NCBI GenBank assembly: GCA_002298785.1
Contig: DBMR01000090.1
Coordinates: 1 to 20,110, forward strand
Direction of reading: 5' to 3'
Length of the DNA: 20,110 bases
Origin: Verrucomicrobia subdivision 3 bacterium UBA693
Lineage (GTDB): Bacteria > Verrucomicrobiota > Verrucomicrobiia > Limisphaerales > UBA8199
Part shown: in pieces, positions 14,617 to 20,110 of the stretch
Layout: every line of letters begins with the position of its first letter
Position numbering within the stretch: position 1 is the stretch's first letter
Made by a program: the position numbers and the translations under genes
Notes under the pieces: generated by a model
What the model was told of the DNA's origin: nothing
Databases searched by the model: none
What the model saw: only the letters and a program-made list of their open reading frames with translations

Positions 14617-16038
14617 ATGATTATGCGCTTCAGAAATTTTCCGATGCCGGCGCTGTGGCTCCTGGCCGCGTGCTGCGCGCTCGTCCCGGTGCCGGGTGAC
14701 GCGGCGCAGGATCTTAAAATCAACCTGCCTCCGTTCGTTACGTACCAGCTCGACAACGGGATGACCGTGCGCCTGATGGAACGGCATCAACTGCCACTGG
14801 TCAACTTTGTGTGGATCATGAAATCCGGCGGCGGGATTTGTGACCCGGCGGGCGGCGAAGGCATGGCTTCACTGACCGTTCAACTGCTGCGCCAGGGGAC
14901 GGCGAACCGCACCGCCGCCCAGATATCCGAGCAGTTGGATTTCGTGGGCGGATCATTCCGGGCGGAGGCATCGCATGATTATGCTTCCGGGTCGGCGGAG
15001 TTTGTGAGCAAAGACGCGGCCCTGGCGGTGGATTTGCTGGCGGACCTCCTATGCCATCCGGTGTTCCCGGAGGAGGAAGTGTCCAAGCTGATCAAGCAGG
15101 AGGTGGATGGCATTGCCGAGGCCAAGGAAGTTCCCAACGAGGTGCTCGACCGATATTACCGCCGGTTGCTATTTGGGGCGCATCCTTACGGGCGCCCGGT
15201 CAGCGGCACGGAGACCAGCCTGCCGCGGATTACCCGCGAGCAACTGGTGAAGTTCTATCAGGCCCAGTATGTTCCAGGTCAGTTGATCCTGTCGGTGGTA
15301 GGTGATTTCAAGACGGAAGAAATGCGGCGGCAACTGGCTGTGGCATTTGGCGGTTGGAAAGCCCGGGAGGCGGTGGTGCCGGTGTTGAAGCCGCCGCAAG
15401 CCTCGCCCGGCAGCCACGTGTTGCTCGTCGAAAAACCGGATGCCACCCAGACCTTTTTCCGGCTGGGCAGCGTGGGTCTGGCGCGGACCAGCCCGGACTG
15501 GATTCCGTTGCAAGTGGTGAACACGCTGTTTGGCGGGCGCTTCACCTCGATGATCAATACCGCCTTGCGAATCGACTCCGGGCTTACGTACGGGGCCAGG
15601 AGTGGATTTTCCTCGAGCCTGGTGGCGGGTGAGTTTTTCATTGGCTCATTCACCAAGAACGAAACCACCGGCCCGGCGTTGGTCAAGACTTTGGAAGTGC
15701 TCAGGAGCCTGCATGAAAAAGGCGTGACCGACGAGCAGCTTCGGTCCGCGAAGAATTATCTCGAGGGCCAGTTCGGCCCGACGCTGGAGACCAATGACCA
15801 ACTGGCCGGCGCGCTGGCGGAGCTGGCGTTTTTTGGGCTCGCACCGGAATATCTCACGACTTACCTGGAGCGGGTTGAAGCAGTGACGCCTGAGGATGCC
15901 CGGCGCCTGATTCGGGAACATTACCCGCTGGAGAATCTTTCCGTGGTGCTGATCGGGCAGGGGAAGGTGATCGAGCCGGTGGCGGCGAAACTGGGCAAAG
16001 ACATTCAGAAAAAATCGATCACGGAACCCGGCTTCTGA
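14617..16038 (+). CDS. M16 family peptidase-like protein, non-catalytic partner, exported
   Basis: 473 residues. A signal peptide occupies about 1-30 (MPALWLLAACCALVPVPGDAA). The M16 fold is clear (YQLDNGMTVRLMERHQLP, HPYGRPVSGTETSLPRITREQLVKFY, LFGGRFTSMINTALRIDSGLTYGARSGF). The zinc motif is replaced: the position of HxxEH reads SLTVQ (85-89). Non-catalytic subunits in M16 heterodimers supply substrate-binding Arg/Tyr residues in the C-terminal domain, and GLTYGARSGF fits that role. The start follows the catalytic subunit stop by 3 bp, so the two are an operon and probably form one complex. M3 (14623) is an alternative start. A regulatory or scaffold role without the partner is less likely. 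Confidence 0.92.
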   Translation: MIMRFRNFPMPALWLLAACCALVPVPGDAAQDLKINLPPFVTYQLDNGMTVRLMERHQLPLVNFVWIMKSGGGICDPAGGEGMASLTVQLLRQGTANRTAAQISEQLDFVGGSFRAEASHDYASGSAEFVSKDAALAVDLLADLLCHPVFPEEEVSKLIKQEVDGIAEAKEVPNEVLDRYYRRLLFGAHPYGRPVSGTETSLPRITREQLVKFYQAQYVPGQLILSVVGDFKTEEMRRQLAVAFGGWKAREAVVPVLKPPQASPGSHVLLVEKPDATQTFFRLGSVGLARTSPDWIPLQVVNTLFGGRFTSMINTALRIDSGLTYGARSGFSSSLVAGEFFIGSFTKNETTGPALVKTLEVLRSLHEKGVTDEQLRSAKNYLEGQFGPTLETNDQLAGALAELAFFGLAPEYLTTYLERVEAVTPEDARRLIREHYPLENLSVVLIGQGKVIEPVAAKLGKDIQKKSITEPGF

Positions 16039-16106
16039 GTCAGCCTGGCGGCATTGGCCGTGTGGATCTTGCGGCGAACACGCGGAATTGGCATGCTGGG
16101 CGCACT

Positions 16107-17585
16107 ATGTTTTCCCGGTTATTTGGAACCTGCCTGTTGGGTCTGGCGTTGAACCTGAACCTTTTCGCGGCCGCTCCTGCCCCGGCGGCCTACGGCCCCA
16201 TCCCGACTGAACGCCAACTGCGTTGGCACGAAATGGAGTTCTACGGCTTCCTCCATTTCACGGTCAACACCTTCACAGACAAAGAATGGGGTTACGGGGA
16301 CGAAGACCCGGCGGTGTTCAACCCGACGGCCTTCGATGCCGACCAGATTGTGGGGGCGGCCAAGGCGGCCGGGATGAAGGGGCTGATTTTGACGGCCAAA
16401 CACCACGACGGTTTTTGTCTTTGGCCCAGCCGGTTCACCGAGCACTCGGTCAAAAGCAGTCCGTGGAAGCAGGGTAAAGGCGATGTCGTGCGGGAGATTT
16501 CCGAAGCCTGCAAGCGTCATCACCTGCGGTTTGGCGTATATCTTTCGCCCTGGGACCGGAACCGGCCGGAATACGCGAAGGCAGAGTATCTCACTTATTA
16601 CCGGGGGCAATTGCGGGAGTTGTTGACCAATTACGGGGACATTTTCACGGTATGGTTTGACGGGGCCAACGGGGGCGACGGCTATTACGGTGGGGCGCGC
16701 GAGACGCGAAAGATCGATAACCGCACGTTTTACGACTGGCCGACCACGTGGAAGCTGGTGCGCGACTTGATGCCGGGCGCGGTGATGTTCAGCGATGCCG
16801 GCCCGGATTTCCGGTGGGTGGGCAATGAGCGGGGGATTGCCGGTGATCCCTGCTGGGCCACGCTCAATGCCACCGGGCGCTACCCGGGCGGCTCGAGCGA
16901 CGGCCTCAATTCCGGGGAACGCCCCGGCACCGCTTGGATCCCTGCCGAGTGCGATGTTTCGATCCGGCCAGGGTGGTTTTACCACGCCAAAGAAGACGCC
17001 AAAGTCAAAACTCCCGCTGAATTGCTGGCTATTTACTATCAGTCCGTCGGGCGCGGCGCCTGTCTGAATTTGAACCTGCCGCCGGATCGCCGCGGGCGCA
17101 TCCACGAAAACGATCTGCGGAACCTGAGCGAGTTCCGGCGAATCCTGGACGCCACTTTCGCCAAGAACCTGGCGCGCGAGGCCAAGCTAAGCGTCAGCAA
17201 CGAGCGCGGGGGCGGGAAGGCGTTTTCCGCCAAACATCTGGTGGACGGCAAGCGTGAGACCTATTGGGCCACCGATGATACGGTCACAACTCCGGAAGTG
17301 GTGCTGACGTTCAAGCGGCCGGTGCGGTTTAATGTGGTGGATTTGCGGGAATACCTGCCGCTGGGCCAGCGGGTCGAGGCCTTTGCGCTCGATCAATGGC
17401 AGAACGGGCAGTGGCAGGAATTTGCGCGCGGCACCAGTATCGGGAACCGCCGCCTGCTGCGCACCGACTTTGTGACCACGGAAAAGGTGCGGTTGCGGGT
17501 CACCGCGGCCCCGGTCTCGCCTGCTTTGTCGGAACTGGGTCTTTATGCCGAGCCTGCAGGGGTCGCCGTCGGGAAGAAGCAGTAA
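16107..17585 (+). CDS. Secreted alpha-L-fucosidase (GH29) with discoidin-like C-terminal domain
   Basis: 492 residues from ATG 16107, chosen because it begins a good signal peptide (MFSRLFGTCLLGLALNLNLF); a GTG 45 bp upstream adds only polar residues. GH29 hallmarks: WHEMEFYGFLHFTVNTFTDKEWG near the start, LTAKHHDGFCLWPSRFTEHSV (KHHDGF 98-103), FGVYLSPWDRN, and VWFDGANGG with the retaining nucleophile D185. The catalytic domain ends near LNLPPDRRGRI. Residues about 355-480 look like an F5/8-type C (discoidin) carbohydrate-binding domain (LVDGKRETYWATDD). It should release terminal fucose from glycans outside the cytoplasm. The acid/base residue cannot be assigned by eye, so the subfamily (1,2- versus 1,3/1,4-linked) is open. 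It follows the M16 pair by 68 bp and converges with the phosphatase gene. Confidence 0.92.
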   Translation: MFSRLFGTCLLGLALNLNLFAAAPAPAAYGPIPTERQLRWHEMEFYGFLHFTVNTFTDKEWGYGDEDPAVFNPTAFDADQIVGAAKAAGMKGLILTAKHHDGFCLWPSRFTEHSVKSSPWKQGKGDVVREISEACKRHHLRFGVYLSPWDRNRPEYAKAEYLTYYRGQLRELLTNYGDIFTVWFDGANGGDGYYGGARETRKIDNRTFYDWPTTWKLVRDLMPGAVMFSDAGPDFRWVGNERGIAGDPCWATLNATGRYPGGSSDGLNSGERPGTAWIPAECDVSIRPGWFYHAKEDAKVKTPAELLAIYYQSVGRGACLNLNLPPDRRGRIHENDLRNLSEFRRILDATFAKNLAREAKLSVSNERGGGKAFSAKHLVDGKRETYWATDDTVTTPEVVLTFKRPVRFNVVDLREYLPLGQRVEAFALDQWQNGQWQEFARGTSIGNRRLLRTDFVTTEKVRLRVTAAPVSPALSELGLYAEPAGVAVGKKQ

Positions 17586-17610
17586 AAGCCGATCGCGGGG
17601 GGGCGGACGG

Positions 17611-19197
17611 TCACTGGACCATCTGGGAAGACGAAGAGCCGTTTGTCGAATGGGGTATGGTCGAGGGCTGCTGGGACACGCGGTAAAAGTAACGGTCCGC
17701 CGATTTCGGCACGGTATTGGTCCAGAACGTGGTAGCACCGGTGGCGGTGATGGGGTCTCCGGCCGGTAGCCAAGCGCTGCCGACCAAGGTGTCGGTCCGT
17801 TCCACGACGTAGGTTTTGCCCCGGAGCGATTTCCAGCGGGCGATGGTCTGGCCGTTGCGCAACATGAAGGTGACCATGCGCAGCGGTTCGGGGTCGGCCT
17901 TGATGATGGTAAACGAGTCGTCGATCGCGCCGGTCTCACGCAGAAATACCAGGTCCAGCCGGTTGCTATTGATGTCCACCACCACCGAGCCCAACTGCAT
18001 TTCGTCCGTGAACATCACCGGGTGATGTCCGTCCCGGGATTCGGCGGCTCCCCCATTTCCAGCCACCACATACAGCGTCCCCTGGTTCGCCAGCGGACCC
18101 GAGACCGGTTTGATATAGGCACCGGTCTCCTGCTCGCGACCGCTGCCACGATCCAGGATCATTTCTGGCTGGAGCGTCGTTGATTTCCCGTAGTGCCCCC
18201 GCAGGAGGAACGAGCGTTCGTAATTATGGCTGTGGCCACTGAAGACGAGGTCAACCCCTTTCGCTTCGAGGATCGGCCCGAAAGTCTGGCGCATCTCGAT
18301 CAATTCCACTTCCCAATCCGAGTTGTGCGAGCCCATGGAGTACGGCGGATGATGCCAATAGGCGATGATCCATTGACTGGTGGTGGCCGCCAGATCGGCT
18401 CGCAACCAGTTGGCCATCGGACCGTTGGTGCTCCGATCCGGGGTCATCGAGTCGAGGCAGACGAAATGAATATTGGCGTGATCAAAGGAGTAGTAGTTCT
18501 CCGTGCCGGAGGGTACGCCGCCGGCCTCTCCCGCCGTGGGCAGGGTGAAAATATCGAGATACGGAAACCGTTGTCCGACCGGGACCGCGTAGGTTTCGTG
18601 GTTGCCGATGGTGGGCCAGACCGGGGTCTGCCGCAGCAACCAGGCGAAGACATCGAAGAAGTTGTGTTGGTATTCGAGGTCCGTGCCGCTCAGGTAAGCG
18701 TTGTCCCCCAGCGCCAGCCACACATCCGTGCGGCGTTTCCGGGTGTAATCATAGTACGCCTTGCGCACGCTGACCACGTCGCCATAACCCGTATCAAAAA
18801 CCCCGCTGTCGCCAATGACCCAGATCCGGGTGGGGTGCGCCTGGCCGGGGATCGGAGCGGTGACGAACTGGCAATCGGGCCCCTTGGCTAGGGTTTCTTG
18901 CGGTGTTCCGATCGAATAATAGTAGGTCGTGGCCGGGGTTAGCCCGGAGAGACGCACGGCATGATCGGTGTTGGTCGCCGCTTCGTCAGTGGAAAACGAC
19001 AGGTCGTTGGGCTGGGCGCCGTAACGCACTGTGCCTGAGGTGGAAACATCGGTGCGCCAGCAGATGGTAATGCTGTCCGGAGTGGCGATTTGCAGAAAAG
19101 GGCCCCGTGTCACCACCGCCCCGTGCAAGTCGAGTGTGAGCCATCCCGCCGTCAGCGATAGCAGACAAATGCATCGTGAAATGAACCCACACTTCAT
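17611..19197 (-). CDS. Secreted purple acid phosphatase-like metallophosphoesterase
   Basis: 528 residues. A signal peptide occupies 1-27. An N-terminal Fn-III-like purple acid phosphatase domain spans about 28-115 (TRGPFLQIATPDSITICWRT, LSGLTPATTYYYSIG). The calcineurin-like catalytic domain carries the metal ligands in order: GDSG (129-132), GDNAY (164-168), GNHE (198-201), WHHPPYS (281-287) and GHSHNYER (321-328). The catalytic part runs to about 440. A C-terminal module then reads VTFMLRNGQTIARWKSLRGK...DRYFYRVS, with a Ser-rich tail of about 19 residues. It should hydrolyse phosphate esters outside the cytoplasm; substrate is unknown. It is convergent with the fucosidase (25 bp apart, no obvious terminator) and divergent from the HYR gene, with which it may share regulation. 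Confidence 0.9.
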   Translation of the reverse strand: MKCGFISRCICLLSLTAGWLTLDLHGAVVTRGPFLQIATPDSITICWRTDVSTSGTVRYGAQPNDLSFSTDEAATNTDHAVRLSGLTPATTYYYSIGTPQETLAKGPDCQFVTAPIPGQAHPTRIWVIGDSGVFDTGYGDVVSVRKAYYDYTRKRRTDVWLALGDNAYLSGTDLEYQHNFFDVFAWLLRQTPVWPTIGNHETYAVPVGQRFPYLDIFTLPTAGEAGGVPSGTENYYSFDHANIHFVCLDSMTPDRSTNGPMANWLRADLAATTSQWIIAYWHHPPYSMGSHNSDWEVELIEMRQTFGPILEAKGVDLVFSGHSHNYERSFLLRGHYGKSTTLQPEMILDRGSGREQETGAYIKPVSGPLANQGTLYVVAGNGGAAESRDGHHPVMFTDEMQLGSVVVDINSNRLDLVFLRETGAIDDSFTIIKADPEPLRMVTFMLRNGQTIARWKSLRGKTYVVERTDTLVGSAWLPAGDPITATGATTFWTNTVPKSADRYFYRVSQQPSTIPHSTNGSSSSQMVQ

Positions 19198-19617
19198 GCT
19201 TAGGTAAGCTAACTCTGCCGGGAAATTTCATAGAAGTCAAGGATTAGTCATCCTCAGTCAAACCCCGCTTCGACTGGATAAATACTACTTTTACCAGCCT
19301 GGGATCAACTTTCAGAATTAGCTGATTTTATATACGGAACGGGTGGAATGCAGACGCCTTCCCCGCTGGAATTTACACTAGCTCCGGTCAGCGCGCGGGA
19401 TTCGGCGTAGTGTCCCAAGTCGGGGCGATTTTGTCTTCGACTGTCTCAAAATGCGGCATATTTCCCGGCAAAAAAATTCGCAAATTTAATACGAAAAAGC
19501 TCAACATTTTCCCGCATTTTACCGATACTCGCGGTAGGATGATTGATTCCCGAAGCCGCGTGTGGCATTCTTCAAGCAACACCCCTTCGTGCTGGAGCAA
19601 TCTGGAAGCTCACATTT
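19198..19617. promoter_or_regulatory. Divergent intergenic region with dyads and AT-rich core
   Basis: 420 bp between the phosphatase (minus) and HYR gene (plus), with no supported gene. An 11-bp word occurs in opposite orientations: minus-strand ATTTCCCGGCA at 19216-19226, 18 bp from the phosphatase start, and the plus-strand copy at 19460-19470. AAAATGCGG (19448-19456) and CCGCATTTT (19512-19520) form a spaced dyad around an A/T-rich segment. TACCG/CGGTA (19520-19536) is a small hairpin. TGGCATTCTTCAAGCA (19563-19578) has GG-N10-GC spacing, a weak sigma54-like match 40 bp before the HYR start. Confidence 0.4.
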
Positions 19618-20110
19618 ATGCAGGGAAATAGTTTGAAAGGATGGTTTCGGCCCACGAAAACAGTCCTGGCCGCAGTGTTGGCGGTTTTCGCGATGGCCCC
19701 GTTTGCCATGGCTGAAATTACTCATTGCGCCACCAATCGGATCTTATCGGCCACTAGCCCTGGTTGTCAGGGCGTCTTGCCGGATTTGACCGGCGAGATC
19801 GAGACCGATGACCCGGCCGCGGTGGTGGCGATCACGCAAACGCCGCCCGCGGCGACGCTACTGCCCCTGGGCACGAATGAGGTTCAGTTTACCGTTACGC
19901 TTATCGATCAGGTCACTTACACCTGCTCGGCTTTGGTTATCGTTGAGGACACGCTGGCCCCGGAGCTGACGGGGCTGACCAACCGGACGGTGGAATATCC
20001 GGTGGCGTGGGAGTTTGACGTGCCGGTGGCCAGTGACTTGTGTTCGACGACCGCGGTGAGCGTGGTGGAGACCGTGACCAACGCGACCGGGTTGGCGAGT
20101 TACACGGCGC
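19618..20110 (+). CDS. Secreted HYR-type Ig-like repeat protein, N-terminal part (runs off the window)
   Basis: ATG 19618 opens a frame that stays open to the window edge, 164 codons so far. Residues 1-32 form a long signal peptide (TKTVLAAVLAVFAMAPFAMA). After it come Cys-containing beta-strand sequences in the HYR/Ig-like style: LLPLGTNEVQFTVTLIDQVTYTC, VIVEDTLAPELTGLTNRTVEYPV, FDVPVASDLCSTTAVSVVE. The first resembles the PxGTNxVxxTVTDxxGxxxxCxxxVxVxDxxxP signature of HYR domains, which are usually repeated in cell-surface adhesion or structural proteins. A carbohydrate or adhesion role is inferred only. The start is supported by the signal peptide; no Shine-Dalgarno is evident. A 73-codon frame overlapping the start on the same strand is judged spurious. 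Confidence 0.78.
   Translation, partial: MQGNSLKGWFRPTKTVLAAVLAVFAMAPFAMAEITHCATNRILSATSPGCQGVLPDLTGEIETDDPAAVVAITQTPPAATLLPLGTNEVQFTVTLIDQVTYTCSALVIVEDTLAPELTGLTNRTVEYPVAWEFDVPVASDLCSTTAVSVVETVTNATGLASYTA

Noticed and set aside
16062..16106. GTG start for the fucosidase
   Set aside because: It adds 15 polar residues before a good signal peptide beginning at ATG 16107.
19410..19631. 73-codon plus-strand frame before the HYR gene
   Set aside because: It covers the A/T-rich dyad-containing promoter region, overlaps the HYR start in another frame and looks non-coding.

Overview
The window looks like a chromosomal segment from a Verrucomicrobiota bacterium, probably a Pedosphaera/Limisphaerales-type soil or freshwater heterotroph. 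This is an inference from three things: high-GC coding sequence, several large secreted multi-domain proteins (GH18-like/BACON/FnIII/LamG, Kelch, HYR), and a short C-terminal module ending in a tyrosine/phenylalanine-Tyr-Arg motif that I associate with this group. Many genes lack a clear Shine-Dalgarno sequence. No 16S or other phylogenetic marker is present, so the placement is not proven.

Layout. (1) 1-4375, minus strand: maltoporin (lamB), D-lactate dehydrogenase (ldhA), pyruvate kinase (pyk) and the start of glycogen phosphorylase (glgP). The last three are 8 bp apart and form an operon for sugar uptake, glycogen mobilisation, lower glycolysis and fermentation. (2) 4488-7454, plus strand: a secreted 988-aa GH18-like multi-domain protein divergent from lamB. 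It is followed by a repeat-like, gene-free stretch (7455-7799) with a hairpin. (3) 7800-10523, minus strand: a secreted 907-aa protein with 14 Kelch repeats. (4) 10524-13230: an island of small orphan genes on the plus strand (176, 179, 102, 46, 73 and perhaps 62 aa), mostly with membrane helices. Two of its gene junctions carry long imperfect inverted repeats (11432-11536 and 12083-12189) whose architecture resembles integron attC sites. This is the most interesting part of the window. (5) 13231-16038, plus strand: a paired M16 peptidase, one subunit with the complete HxxEH...E zinc site and one without it. (6) 16107-17585: a secreted GH29 alpha-L-fucosidase with a discoidin-like C-terminus. 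(7) 17611-19197, minus strand: a secreted purple-acid-phosphatase-like enzyme, convergent with the fucosidase. (8) 19618 to the end, plus strand: the start of a secreted HYR-type adhesive or structural protein, preceded by an AT-rich regulatory region.

Taken together, the conserved genes describe a polysaccharide/glycoprotein scavenger. Extracellular glycosidases, phosphatase and peptidases release sugars, phosphate and peptides; a LamB-type porin admits oligosaccharides; and glgP, pyk and ldhA feed and drain glycolysis. The small-gene island looks accessory and possibly cassette-borne.
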